Positions 1 through 8,509 of a stretch of DNA of 16,105 bases are shown in pieces. The stretch is from positions 1-16,105 of the forward strand of contig SLHN01000006.1 in the NCBI GenBank assembly GCA_007136145.1. Reading direction: 5' to 3'. Each line of letters starts with the position of its first letter. Positions within the stretch are counted from its first letter, which is position 1. A model generated the notes under the pieces. That model saw only the letters and a list, made by a program, of their open reading frames with translations. It did not search any database and was not told the DNA's origin. The position numbers and the translations under genes are program-made. The stretch comes from Thioalkalivibrio sp. GTDB lineage: Bacteria > Pseudomonadota > Gammaproteobacteria > Ectothiorhodospirales > Ectothiorhodospiraceae.

Positions 1-31
1 GACGTACCCTTCTGACGGCGCGGATCCGGTC

Positions 32-1409
32 GTGACGCCGGGGACCGCGACGATCCGCAAGGTCTATATCCAGACGCACGGCTGCCAGATGAACGAGTAC
101 GACTCCGGTCGCATGCTCGACGCGTTGCGCGAACTGCATGGCGCGGAGGTGACCGACGATCCCTCGGCTGCCGACCTGCTGTTGCTGAATACCTGTTCGA
201 TTCGCGAAAAAGCCCAGGAGAAGGTGTTTTCCCTTCTGGGTCGCTGGCGTGCCCTGAAGGAACGCCGCCCCGAGATCATCATCGGCGTCGGTGGCTGCGT
301 GGCCAGCCAGGAGGGCGCGGCGCTGCGTGAGCGGGCGCCGTTTGTCGATATCGTGTTCGGGCCGCAGACTTTGCATCGGCTTCCGGTGCTGGTTCAGCAG
401 GTCCGCCGTACCCGCTTTCCCCTGGTCGATATCAGTTTTCCCGAGATCGAGAAGTTCGACCGTCTTCCCGAGCCGCGTGCGCAGGGCGCCAGTGCCTTCG
501 TGTCGGTGATGGAAGGTTGCAGCAAGTACTGCAGTTTCTGCGTGGTTCCGTATACCCGGGGCGAGGAGATCAGCCGCCCGTTCGACGATGTGATCGCCGA
601 AGTGGCGGGCCTCGCCGAACAGGGCGTGAAGGAGATCAACCTGCTTGGGCAGAACGTGAATGCCTACCGGGGTCCGATGCATGACGGCGAAATCGCCGAT
701 CTTGCGCTGCTCATCCATTACGTGGCGGCAGTCGATGGCATCGAGCGCATCCGTTTCACGACATCGCATCCGGTCGAGTTTTCCGACCGGCTGATCCATG
801 CCTATGCCGACGAACCGAAACTGGTCAGCCACCTGCATCTGCCGGTACAGAGCGGTTCGGATCGGATCCTGGCGCAGATGAAGCGCGGGCACACGGTACT
901 GGAATACAAGTCGAGGATTCGGCGTCTGCGCGAACTGCGGCCGGATCTGGATCTTTCATCGGACTTCATCGTCGGCTTCCCGGGCGAGACCAATGCCGAC
1001 CATGCCGCAACGATGCGCCTGGTCGAGGAACTGAATTTCGACTTCTCGTTCAGCTTCATCTATAGCCCCCGTCCCGGCACCCCGGCGGCGAGTCTGCCCG
1101 ACGATGTACCGATGGCGGTGAAGAAGGCTCGGTTGCAGGAATTGCAGGCATTGATCGAGGCCCAGGGCCGAGCCCGAAACCGGGCGATGGTGGGCGGGAT
1201 CGAACGCGCGCTGGTCGAGGGCTTTTCCCGGCGCGACCCGAGCGAACTCGCCGCGCGGACCGCGAACAACCGGGTGGTTAACTTTGCCGGGCCGGCGAGC
1301 CGGATCGGAACCATGGTCGATCTTCGGATCACCGAAGCCCAGCCGCACTCGTTGCGCGGCGTCCTTGCCGACCGCACAGGCCGTTTAGCCGACGATCTCT
1401 TCCCCGAGC

Positions 1410-1429
<20 letters not shown>
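32..1429 (+). CDS. miaB: tRNA-2-methylthio-N6-dimethylallyladenosine synthase MiaB
   Basis: This radical-SAM methylthiotransferase converts i6A37 to ms2i6A37 in tRNAs that read codons starting with U. The N-terminal UPF0004 domain shows three cluster-binding cysteines at C18 ([10 protein letters not shown]), C55 (LNTCS) and C89 (GGCV). The radical-SAM CxxxCxxC motif lies at C163, C167 and C170 ([10 protein letters not shown]). A TRAM RNA-binding domain occupies about residues 385-450. The length of 465 aa is typical or slightly long for the family. The GTG start at 32 places the conserved [10 protein letters not shown] motif about as far from the N-terminus as in E. coli MiaB; no strong Shine-Dalgarno sequence is visible. 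The 3' end overlaps ybeZ by 20 nt, so it is the first visible gene of the miaB-ybeZ-ybeY-corC-lnt cluster. Its promoter lies outside the window or in the first 31 bases. Confidence 0.97.
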
Positions 1430-2364
<935 letters not shown>

Positions 2365-2387
<23 letters not shown>

Positions 2388-2838
2388 GGTGAAGGTGCAG
2401 TACGCATTATCCCGGGCCGGTCTGCCCGCGGCCCGTACCCTTCACCGCGCGGCTCGGGCCGCATGGCGTGGGGGAAGCGACGCGGGGGTTCTGCTCCGCC
2501 TCGTCGATGCCGACGAAGGCGCCCAGCTCAACCTCGGCTTTCGTGGCAAACAAGGGGCGACCAATGTTCTATCCTTTCCGGCGCCGTCCGAGATGAATGA
2601 GGCGGGTAGCCCCCGGTTCCTGGGCGACATCGTGTTGTGCGCGCCGGTGCTTGCGAAGGAGTCTGCCGAGCAGCGGAAGACGCTTGCCGGACACTTCGCG
2701 CACATGGTCGTTCATGGGATGTTGCATCTGCAGGGCATGGATCACCAGAACGACGCCGAGGCCGCGGCCATGGAGACGATTGAGCGTGAAATACTCGGCG
2801 GGTTAGGCTATCCCGACCCGTACAAGGAGATTCCCTGA
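2365..2838 (+). CDS. ybeY: Endoribonuclease YbeY (rRNA maturation factor)
   Basis: YbeY is a zinc-dependent single-strand endoribonuclease that matures the 16S rRNA 3' end and takes part in 70S quality control. The UPF0054 signature is clear: zinc-binding histidines H117, H121 and H127 in HGMLHLQGMDH, plus a conserved LNLGFRG...TNVLSFP block at about residues 56-72 with R60. The chosen ATG at 2365 gives 157 aa, close to E. coli YbeY (155 aa). The reading frame stays open upstream to an ATG at 2188, but that stretch is inside ybeZ and its residues do not resemble YbeY. The 23-nt overlap with ybeZ fits the conserved ybeZY pair. In-frame GTG codons at 2380, 2389 and 2395 are less likely starts. 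Confidence 0.94.
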
Positions 2839-2933
2839 GCATGACACGCGCCAGCCCCGGCTGTTCGGAAGACCAGTGAACCGGGATGCGCGGTCCACGG
2901 GCCATGATTGTCGGGGATCCCGGAACTCCAGCG

Positions 2934-3809
2934 ATGGCTGAATCCAACCGTTCGGATGCGCCCCCGTTGCGCGGCTTTTTCGATCGTATCGGGTCGATGA
3001 TCTCCAGCGAACCACGTGATCGGGCGCAGTTGGTGGAAATACTGCGCGGCGCCCAGGCCCGGGAGTTGATCGATCCCGAGGCATTGACCATGCTTGAAGG
3101 TGTCCTCAATGTCGCTGAAATGCAGGTTCGTGACATCATGGTGCCGCGGGCGCAGATGGAAGTCGTGCGACGCGATGCCACCCTGGAAGAGATTCTTCCC
3201 GAGGTCGTGGCGTCCGCGCATTCCCGCCTCCCGGTGATCGTCGATAACCGGGATGAGGTTGCGGGCATACTGCTGGCGAAGGATTTGCTCCGTTTCTCCG
3301 CGAGTGGCGCCGAGGAGTCGTTCGACATGCAGGAGATCCTGCGCCCTGCGGTATTCGTGCCCGAAAGCAAGCGGCTGAATGTGCTGCTCAAGGAGTTTCG
3401 CCTCAGCCGCAATCATATGGCGATCGTGGTCGACGAATACGGCGGCGTGGCGGGTCTCGTTACGATCGAGGATGTGCTCGAGCAGATCGTCGGCGAGATC
3501 GAGGACGAGCATGATGTCGACGATTACCTGACCCAGATCATGCAACACCCGGGCGGGCGGTACACCATCAAGGCCCTGACGCCGATCGAGGAATTCAACG
3601 CCTATTTCCAGACCGCATACAGCGAGGAAGACTTCGACACCATCGGTGGCCTGCTGCTGTCCCGCTTCGGTCACGTACCCCGGAGAGGCGAAGGCGTGGT
3701 GTTCGATGGGATGAATTTCCGGGTACTGCGCGCCGACAATCGCCGTCTGCACCTGGTGGAGATGCGCAGGGTCGGGGAAACCGTGCCCGGTGACTCCACT
3801 GCGTCCTGA
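2934..3809 (+). CDS. corC: CorC/HlyC-family CBS-domain protein (YbeX)
   Basis: This soluble CorC/YbeX-type protein is associated with magnesium and cobalt efflux, and in E. coli YbeX is linked to ribosome metabolism. From the chosen start, two CBS domains cover about residues 68-185; signatures include RDIMVPRAQM near 66-75 and VVDEYGGVAGLVTIEDVLEQ at 165-184. A CorC_HlyC transporter-associated domain follows at about 203-280. There is no DUF21 transmembrane region, matching YbeX rather than the membrane-anchored YfjD/YtfL group. Starting at the ATG at 2934 gives 291 aa and aligns with the E. coli N-terminus (292 aa). Alternative ATGs at 2886 and 2904 add a short stretch rich in Gly and Pro that does not look conserved. 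None of the candidates has a strong ribosome binding site. It sits 95 nt downstream of ybeY and just before lnt, the conserved order. Confidence 0.93.
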   Translation: MAESNRSDAPPLRGFFDRIGSMISSEPRDRAQLVEILRGAQARELIDPEALTMLEGVLNVAEMQVRDIMVPRAQMEVVRRDATLEEILPEVVASAHSRLPVIVDNRDEVAGILLAKDLLRFSASGAEESFDMQEILRPAVFVPESKRLNVLLKEFRLSRNHMAIVVDEYGGVAGLVTIEDVLEQIVGEIEDEHDVDDYLTQIMQHPGGRYTIKALTPIEEFNAYFQTAYSEEDFDTIGGLLLSRFGHVPRRGEGVVFDGMNFRVLRADNRRLHLVEMRRVGETVPGDSTAS

Positions 3810-3821
3810 CGACTTCACGCC

Positions 3822-5339
3822 ATGACCGGTGTCTGCGAAATGCCGAAACCCTTGTTGTGGTTCGGGCGCCGGCCGGTGGTGGGCTGGCTTGCCACCGGGG
3901 TCTCGATTCTGGCGGGCGCGGTCCTGGTTCTGGCCTTTGCCCCGTTCGATCGCTATCTGCTGGCACCACTCACTCTTGCGCTCTGGTTCGCGCTGCTGCG
4001 GGGCGCCGATTCCCGCGCCGCCCTGCGGCACGGATACGGTTTCGGATTGGGTTTCTTCGGCTTCGGGGCGAGCTGGATCTTCAATAGTCTGCTGATCTTC
4101 GGTGATGCACCGTGGCTGGTGGCCACGGTGATCACTCTGCTCTTCGTGCTGGCGCTGTCGCTGTATCCAGCCGTTCTCGCGTGGTCCATGGCCCGATTCC
4201 TGGGACGCGCACCGCTGCTGCCTTGGCTGCTCGCCCTGGCCGCCGGATTCACCGGATTCGAGCTGCTGCGTGGCTGGCTGCTTTCGGGTTTTCCCTGGTT
4301 GCTGGTGGGACACGTGTTGCTGGACAGCCCCGCGCAGGGTTGGCTGCCGCTGATTGGGGAAGCAGGCGGCACCTTGTTCGTGGTGTTGCTGGCCGCGGTC
4401 CTCGTGTTGGCGGGCGCGCGCCGTTTCAGGGCCGGAGGTTTCCTGTTGGCTGCGATGCTGGCTGTGTCGCTGGCCGCGTTGCCCTGGCGCTGGGTGGAGC
4501 CGGCCGGTCCGGAACTGCGAGTCGGAATCGTGCAGGGGAATATCGAGCAGGCACGCAAATGGGCGGATGACGGTGTGTCGCATGCGCTGGATCTGTATAC
4601 CAGCATGAGCGAGCTGGCTAAGGGAGCCGATCTGCTGGTCTGGCCGGAGACCGCGATTCCCGCGTTTTATTTCGAGGTGTATCGGGAGCTCGAGCCGTTC
4701 TCGGCGAGGCTGGAGGCGGCGGGTACCGAGCTGGTGACGGGTGTCTTCGATTATCAGCCGGTCGATCGGTCGATGTACAACAGCATTCGGCATATCCCCA
4801 GTGGTGCCACCTACGACAAGCGGCAACTGGTCCCGTTCGGTGAGTATCTTCCGTTCCGCGAGCGTGTCGTCTGGCTCCACCGGCTGCTTGATATCCCGAT
4901 GTCCGACCTCAGTCCGGGGCGCGGCAGTGGGCGGGTGTCGATGGCTGGACAAGTGGCTGGGTTGTCCGTCTGTTACGAGGCGGCCTATGCACGGCGTATC
5001 CGCAGCGCCCTGCCGGAAGCGGGGTTTCTGCTGAATGTGAGTAACGACGCCTGGTTCGGCGCCACGCTGGCTCCACACCAGCATCTGCAGATTGCGCGAG
5101 TTCGAGCACTCGAAATGGGTCGACCGATGATCCGTGCGACCAATACCGGCATTTCGGCACTGATTGCCGCCGACGGTCGGATCAGCGCCTCTGCCGGCCT
5201 GTTCACGCGCGAAGTGCTTCAGGGGACGATCCAGCCGCAACAGGGATACACCCCCGCCGCCCGGTTTGGCCCCTGGCCAGTTGTCGTCCTTGCACTGTTG
5301 CTGCTATTGCCCGCGCTGCGTTCCCTGCGCGTGGGCTGA
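3822..5339 (+). CDS. lnt: Apolipoprotein N-acyltransferase Lnt
   Basis: Lnt is an inner-membrane enzyme that adds the third acyl chain to the N-terminal cysteine of lipoproteins, the last step of lipoprotein maturation before LolCDE export. The N-terminal ~225 residues hold about six to eight hydrophobic segments (for example around 20-42, 73-92, 97-125, 133-150, 184-200 and 205-222). A periplasmic carbon-nitrogen hydrolase domain follows, and a C-terminal membrane segment lies near 485-500. The catalytic triad is visible as E276 (VWPETAIP), K333 (YDKRQLVPFGEYLP) and C384 (LSVCYEAAY), matching E267/K335/C387 of E. coli. Its 505 aa are normal for the family (E. coli 512). An internal ATG at 3840 is an equally plausible start and removes six residues. 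It lies 12 nt after corC. LptE, encoded further on, would be one of its lipoprotein substrates. Confidence 0.96.
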   Translation: MTGVCEMPKPLLWFGRRPVVGWLATGVSILAGAVLVLAFAPFDRYLLAPLTLALWFALLRGADSRAALRHGYGFGLGFFGFGASWIFNSLLIFGDAPWLVATVITLLFVLALSLYPAVLAWSMARFLGRAPLLPWLLALAAGFTGFELLRGWLLSGFPWLLVGHVLLDSPAQGWLPLIGEAGGTLFVVLLAAVLVLAGARRFRAGGFLLAAMLAVSLAALPWRWVEPAGPELRVGIVQGNIEQARKWADDGVSHALDLYTSMSELAKGADLLVWPETAIPAFYFEVYRELEPFSARLEAAGTELVTGVFDYQPVDRSMYNSIRHIPSGATYDKRQLVPFGEYLPFRERVVWLHRLLDIPMSDLSPGRGSGRVSMAGQVAGLSVCYEAAYARRIRSALPEAGFLLNVSNDAWFGATLAPHQHLQIARVRALEMGRPMIRATNTGISALIAADGRISASAGLFTREVLQGTIQPQQGYTPAARFGPWPVVVLALLLLLPALRSLRVG

Positions 5340-5347
5340 CGTTGTCC

Positions 5348-5884
5348 CTATTCCGAACCCTCTGGGGCCGGGCCGCCCCGGTGGAACCGGGTATGACGGC
5401 AATGCGGGCAGGGCGGGATACGGCCGACGCGGGAGAGGTGCGTGGTGCCTCCGCATTCCAGGCAGGTCAGCTCGCCAGGGCCGGTGATTTCTCCGGTATG
5501 CCACTCCCCCACCCTGTAGGCACGGGCGGCAAGGGCGGCGAGTTCCACCTTGGTCTTGTCGGCCACGGTACTCAGCGCGTTCAGCAGCCCCGCCTCGATC
5601 AGGGCGAGATCGATACGCAGCCATTCCCGCCAGTCGGAGGCGCTGGAATCCAGGAAGGCCCCGAGATCGTGCAGATCGCGGCGCACATACTCCATGACTT
5701 TCTCGGTTTCCTCGGTGGTCAGATGTTCCGATTCGTTGACCTTCTGGCGCGCGTTTTCCAGCATCTCGTTCAACGCCACGCTGCTGCGGTCGGTCAGATT
5801 CTCGAGTTCCTCCGCCACCAGGTTCAGCATGTCGCTGTAGGCCTTCTCCAGCCGGTCTTCCCGCGGACTGCCGTTATCGCTCAT
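5348..5884 (-). CDS. Zinc ribbon-containing DUF1451 protein (YbeL-like)
   Basis: This 178-residue cytoplasmic protein has a long, charged helical N-terminal part (about residues 8-100, likely coiled coil) and a C-terminal four-cysteine zinc ribbon, CLECGG ... CPHC. The architecture and the motif YRVGEWHTGEITGPGELTC at about 125-143 match the DUF1451/YbeL family. Its biochemical function is unknown. In E. coli, ybeL also lies beside leuS in this same genomic neighbourhood, which supports the assignment. A good Shine-Dalgarno (GAGGAGACGAGGA on the coding strand) precedes the ATG. The gene is convergent with lnt, with only 8 nt between the two stop codons and no recognisable terminator between them. 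A candidate promoter lies directly upstream at 5915-5923. Confidence 0.88.
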   Translation of the reverse strand: MSDNGSPREDRLEKAYSDMLNLVAEELENLTDRSSVALNEMLENARQKVNESEHLTTEETEKVMEYVRRDLHDLGAFLDSSASDWREWLRIDLALIEAGLLNALSTVADKTKVELAALAARAYRVGEWHTGEITGPGELTCLECGGTTHLSRVGRIPPCPHCRHTRFHRGGPAPEGSE

Positions 5885-5914
5885 TTCCTCGTCTCCTCGC
5901 TCCGTCCACCTTTA

Positions 5915-5923
5915 AAGTTAGCA
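5915..5923 (-). promoter_or_regulatory. Candidate extended -10 promoter for the YbeL-like gene
   Basis: On the minus strand the bases TGC-TAACTT form an extended -10 element (TGn followed by a TATAAT-like hexamer matching 4 of 6). It lies about 30 nt upstream of the YbeL-like ATG. No good -35 hexamer is visible 17 nt further upstream, which is tolerated when an extended -10 is present. This is a visual motif call only. Confidence 0.33.
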
Positions 5924-5951
5924 CGTTGCCGCCCTGTCCGGTTGGTCGGCG

Positions 5952-5968
5952 CCGGGAAGTCGTCCCGG
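5952..5968 (-). other. Perfect 6-bp inverted repeat downstream of the receiver-like gene
   Basis: CCGGGA and TCCCGG form a perfect 6-bp stem around a 5-nt loop, 17 nt past the stop codon of the minus-strand gene ending at 5986 and upstream of the YbeL-like promoter candidate. No run of T follows on either strand, so it is not a standard intrinsic terminator. It could stabilise the 3' end of the transcript or be a chance repeat in GC-rich DNA. Confidence 0.3.
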
Positions 5969-5985
5969 AACACGAGCCGTGCCTT

Positions 5986-6372
5986 TCAGGTCGGCAAAAG
6001 GGCGCCGATGTCGGCGGCGGTCACCGGTTGCGCCAACACGGCGAACACCGGGTAGCGTTCGGCGAGGCGCTCGGCGTGTGGGCGGTCGTGTCTGTCCGCC
6101 ATCACGATCACTCGCGCCGCAGGTGCGTATTTCTGCAGGCTGGCCATGAATACGTCGAGGTTGCCCAGATTGGCGCCCGCATAGTTGTTGCCGTAACCGT
6201 AGAAGAACTCGGCGACCACGTAGTCGGGACGGTGCTGTTTGAGAGCCTGGATTGCCTTGCGAATCGTGGGCAGGCGAACCTCGATGATGTTCCGCCGCCG
6301 ATACAGCTCGGTGAGGTTGGGGTGCCCGGGTGATTCGACGATGGAAAAGAGGACTGTTTCAGGCACGGCCAT
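5986..6372 (-). CDS. Hypothetical protein with degenerate receiver-like (CheY-like) fold
   Basis: I do not recognise this 128-aa protein as a named family. The start is set at the ATG at 6372 because a strong Shine-Dalgarno (AAAGGA, 5-nt spacing) precedes it. The longer frame back to 6480 adds 36 Cys/Gly/Arg-rich residues that look non-coding. The sequence reads as alternating strands and helices in receiver order: TVLFSIVES, IIEVRL, DYVVAEFFYGY, ARVIVMADRHD and VFAVLAQPV are strand-like, with amphipathic helices between. Placed on a response-regulator receiver, the phospho-acceptor Asp position would be E55, the acidic pocket E13, and the conserved Lys before Pro would be Q115 (Q-P-V). If correct, this is a pseudo-receiver that cannot be phosphorylated in the usual way. 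It lacks signal peptide, membrane segments and an output domain. It lies 104 nt downstream of a glycosyltransferase on the same strand. The fold call is inference. Confidence 0.72.
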   Translation of the reverse strand: MAVPETVLFSIVESPGHPNLTELYRRRNIIEVRLPTIRKAIQALKQHRPDYVVAEFFYGYGNNYAGANLGNLDVFMASLQKYAPAARVIVMADRHDRPHAERLAERYPVFAVLAQPVTAADIGALLPT

Positions 6373-6397
6373 GTGTTCCTTTATCGAGCCATCGAGG

Positions 6398-6426
6398 ACG
6401 ATAATCGCCGCGAGGCATGGTTGCAA
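6398..6426 (-). promoter_or_regulatory. Candidate sigma-70 promoter for the receiver-like gene
   Basis: On the minus strand TTGCAA (6421-6426, 4 of 6 to the -35 consensus) is followed after exactly 17 nt by TATCGT (6398-6403, 4 of 6 to the -10 consensus). Transcription would start near 6391, leaving a leader of about 20 nt that contains the AAAGGA ribosome binding site for the ATG at 6372. The matches are weak. Read-through from the glycosyltransferase gene is equally possible. Confidence 0.27.
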
Positions 6427-6476
6427 TTGCGAACCCGCGGGAGACTTTCGGCAACCCATTCCTCCCCGGCGAGAGA

Positions 6477-7667
6477 TCATCGGTTCAAGAGCGTCTCCAG
6501 TTCGCCAACTAACTGTTGCACAAGAATTTCCTCATCGAAGTCTGCATATTGCCGCGCGAATGCTCGGGCGCCCTCCCCGAAGCCGGGCTCCGTGAGTAAC
6601 CGCTCGATCCTGTCGTTCAGATGGATCTCCTCTTCCGGAAACAGGGCGAGGCCGGCGCCAAGCTTCGTGACTCGCAAGGCCATGAGTTGGTGCTCCAGAT
6701 GCAGTGGCAGCATGATCAGCGGTTTTCCGCCCAGCAGGATTCCTGCTACGGTCCCGTGTCCTCCGTGGCAGATGGCCAGATCACACTCATTGGCCACCGT
6801 ACGAAGCTTTACAGGCTGGTTGGACCACATGATGTGCTGTGGCAGAGCGCGCTTTCGATTGCGCGGTGACCAGCCGGGCGCGTGCAGGATCACGCGATGC
6901 GGGGATCTCTCGAGCTGCGACAGCAGCGCATCGATCCCGGCGTAGCCGGGCGTGACGTAGAGGAAAACCCTTGCGCCCTGGCCTGGGGGCCAGGAGCATT
7001 CCTCACCGGCGTTCCGCTCGAATAGCGGTCCCCAGTAGCGTGCCGGACCCCGCTTGGCATAGTGTTCGAGTTCCGGGAGAGTGCAGAGAAAATACCCATC
7101 GACGTCGAACAGATCGGAGAGACTCGCCATTTCGGGGCCAGCCAGTCGGCGCAACACCTGGTTGGCCGTATTCAGAACTCTCTGATCACTGCTGGCGAGT
7201 CGGCGGGGATGCAGCTTTTCCCAGGTGCGAAAGTTCGGCAACGGATTTTCCCGGGGTGGGAGTTCGAATCCGGTGCCAACGACAGCAGTCGGAATACCGA
7301 GTCCGCGTGCGGCAAGAAGTGCCGTGGGACCGTGGTTGACGACGAGCAGCGACGGCTGCAGGACGGTGAAAAGGGACCGCCAGGCCGACACGATCGCGTG
7401 CAGCTTTTCCGTGTCGTGATACCCGAACCGGAACAGGATTTCGGCGTAGCTGACGGGTTGCGGTAAGCCAGCATAACGATGCTGCCAGATGGGGGCCTGA
7501 ACAACCGGAAACCCATTGTTCTCCTGCAGGCGGTCGGCATGGAACAGATCCTTGAGTACGAACACGACCTCGTGGCCGCGTTTCCGCAGCCCGAGGGCAA
7601 ACGCACGCAGCTTCGCGATGTGTCCGTAACCCTTCCCAAGCTCCCAGCAGAGGACGATGCGTTGCAT
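6477..7667 (-). CDS. Glycosyltransferase, GT-B fold (MurG/UGT-like)
   Basis: This 396-aa cytoplasmic or membrane-associated protein has the two Rossmann-like domains of GT-B glycosyltransferases. The N-terminal domain opens with a beta strand and a glycine-rich acceptor-side loop, IVLCWELGKGYGHIAKL (residues 4-20). The C-terminal nucleotide-sugar binding domain carries the hallmark CHGGHGTVAGILLGGKPLI (300-318) followed by PLHLEHQLMALRV (321-333), as in MurG and UDP-glycosyltransferases of families GT28/GT1. The donor and acceptor cannot be read from sequence. It is not MurG itself, which belongs in the dcw cluster and has different N-terminal motifs. No convincing ribosome binding site precedes the ATG at 7667, but a later start would cut the first strand. 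The gene is divergent from yaeQ and shares strand with the receiver-like gene downstream. A hand count of 6481-6780 gives about 60% G+C, against about 68% over 9421-9720 in leuS, hinting at a different history. Confidence 0.87.
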   Translation of the reverse strand: MQRIVLCWELGKGYGHIAKLRAFALGLRKRGHEVVFVLKDLFHADRLQENNGFPVVQAPIWQHRYAGLPQPVSYAEILFRFGYHDTEKLHAIVSAWRSLFTVLQPSLLVVNHGPTALLAARGLGIPTAVVGTGFELPPRENPLPNFRTWEKLHPRRLASSDQRVLNTANQVLRRLAGPEMASLSDLFDVDGYFLCTLPELEHYAKRGPARYWGPLFERNAGEECSWPPGQGARVFLYVTPGYAGIDALLSQLERSPHRVILHAPGWSPRNRKRALPQHIMWSNQPVKLRTVANECDLAICHGGHGTVAGILLGGKPLIMLPLHLEHQLMALRVTKLGAGLALFPEEEIHLNDRIERLLTEPGFGEGARAFARQYADFDEEILVQQLVGELETLLNR

Positions 7668-7893
7668 GATGGTGGTCGTTGACTCGGTGGAAGATGTGGA
7701 CCCTGGTTCGTCAGGTGCTCGCGCGTGTCATCCGACCAAGGCGGCAAGTGCCATAATGACGGCGAATACCAATGCGCCGCGGCCATCGAAAGCGGGTTGC
7801 AAAAGCGTGTTCTCCGGGCAGCGAGGCCCCGAGTGGAAGACCCCTGACTCCCGCCCAGGCCACCTCCATCGTCAACGATAGCGAATCCTTTTC
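7668..7893. other. Divergent intergenic region between glycosyltransferase gene and yaeQ
   Basis: These 226 bp separate two divergently transcribed genes and must carry, or lie just inside, the start signals for both unless yaeQ is read from elsewhere. A CATAAT hexamer on the plus strand at 7752-7757 resembles a -10 box but has no acceptable -35 at 16-18 nt spacing. No clear operator-like palindrome, terminator or small ORF with a ribosome binding site was seen. Confidence 0.4.
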
Positions 7894-8439
7894 ATGGCCC
7901 TGAAAGCAACGATATACAAGGTCGAACTCGATGTCTCGGATATGGATCGCCCGCATTATGGCAGCTATTCGCTGACCCTGGCGCGCCACCCCTCGGAGAC
8001 CGAACAGCGCCTGATGGTGCGTCTGCTGGCGTTTGCCCTTTATGCCAGCGATACGCTTCGCTTCGGTCGCGGTCTTTCCACCGAGAACGAAGCCGATGTG
8101 TTCGAGCGGGACGCCACCGGAATGGTCGAGCGCTGGATCGACGTCGGCACACCGGATCCGCGTGACATCCGCAAGGCATGCGGCCAGGCAGCGCAAGTCA
8201 CGGTATTGACCTACGGACGAACCGTGGATGTCTGGTGGCGCCAGAATGCCGACCTCCTTTCCGCGCAGCGTAATCTCACCGTGCTGAGGTTACCGGTGGC
8301 GACCAGTGAGGCCCTGGCTGGTCTCGCCGCACGGAACATGAGTATCCAGTGCGTGATCGACGACGGCGTGCTCTGGTTCACGGCGGGCGAGACCACCGTA
8401 CAGGTCCAACCCGATTGGCTGCTGCGTCAGGACGCATGA
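7894..8439 (+). CDS. yaeQ: YaeQ family protein
   Basis: This 181-aa protein matches the YaeQ family across its length. It begins MALKATIYKVELDVSDMDR, shows HPSETEQRLMVRLLAFALY at residues 32-50, and the signature WIDVGTPDPRDIRKACG at 81-97. YaeQ has a PD-(D/E)XK nuclease-like fold. E. coli yaeQ was found as a multicopy suppressor of rfaH haemolysin defects, but its molecular function remains unclear. The length equals that of E. coli YaeQ (181 aa). The ATG at 7894 has no obvious Shine-Dalgarno but aligns exactly with the family N-terminus. The gene starts the plus-strand block leading to leuS, 70 nt before the tautomerase gene. Confidence 0.93.
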   Translation: MALKATIYKVELDVSDMDRPHYGSYSLTLARHPSETEQRLMVRLLAFALYASDTLRFGRGLSTENEADVFERDATGMVERWIDVGTPDPRDIRKACGQAAQVTVLTYGRTVDVWWRQNADLLSAQRNLTVLRLPVATSEALAGLAARNMSIQCVIDDGVLWFTAGETTVQVQPDWLLRQDA

Positions 8440-8509
8440 TCATGCCGTTGCCGCTGCGCTCTGAACCTCCCCCGGAAAACCCGTTCCGCTACTGCAGAGG
8501 AGAAAGCCA

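Noticed and set aside
1..31. Possible tail of an upstream gene (GAC GTA CCC TTC TGA at 1-15)
   Set aside because: Four codons are too few to support any gene.
2808..5240. An 810-codon open frame on the minus strand opposite corC and lnt
   Set aside because: Both plus-strand genes have complete family motifs. The antisense product is rich in Gln, His, Arg and Pro with no recognisable domain, as expected from an antisense frame in high-GC DNA.
5377..5391. GC-rich hairpin CCCGGT-GGA-ACCGGG near the lnt/YbeL-like convergent ends
   Set aside because: It lies inside the coding 3' end of the YbeL-like gene and has no T-run on either strand, so it is not a credible intrinsic terminator.
6373..6480. 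Upstream start for the receiver-like gene at an ATGA overlap with the glycosyltransferase stop
   Set aside because: The overlap is tempting, but the added 36 residues look non-coding and the ATG at 6372 has a far better ribosome binding site. It cannot be fully excluded.
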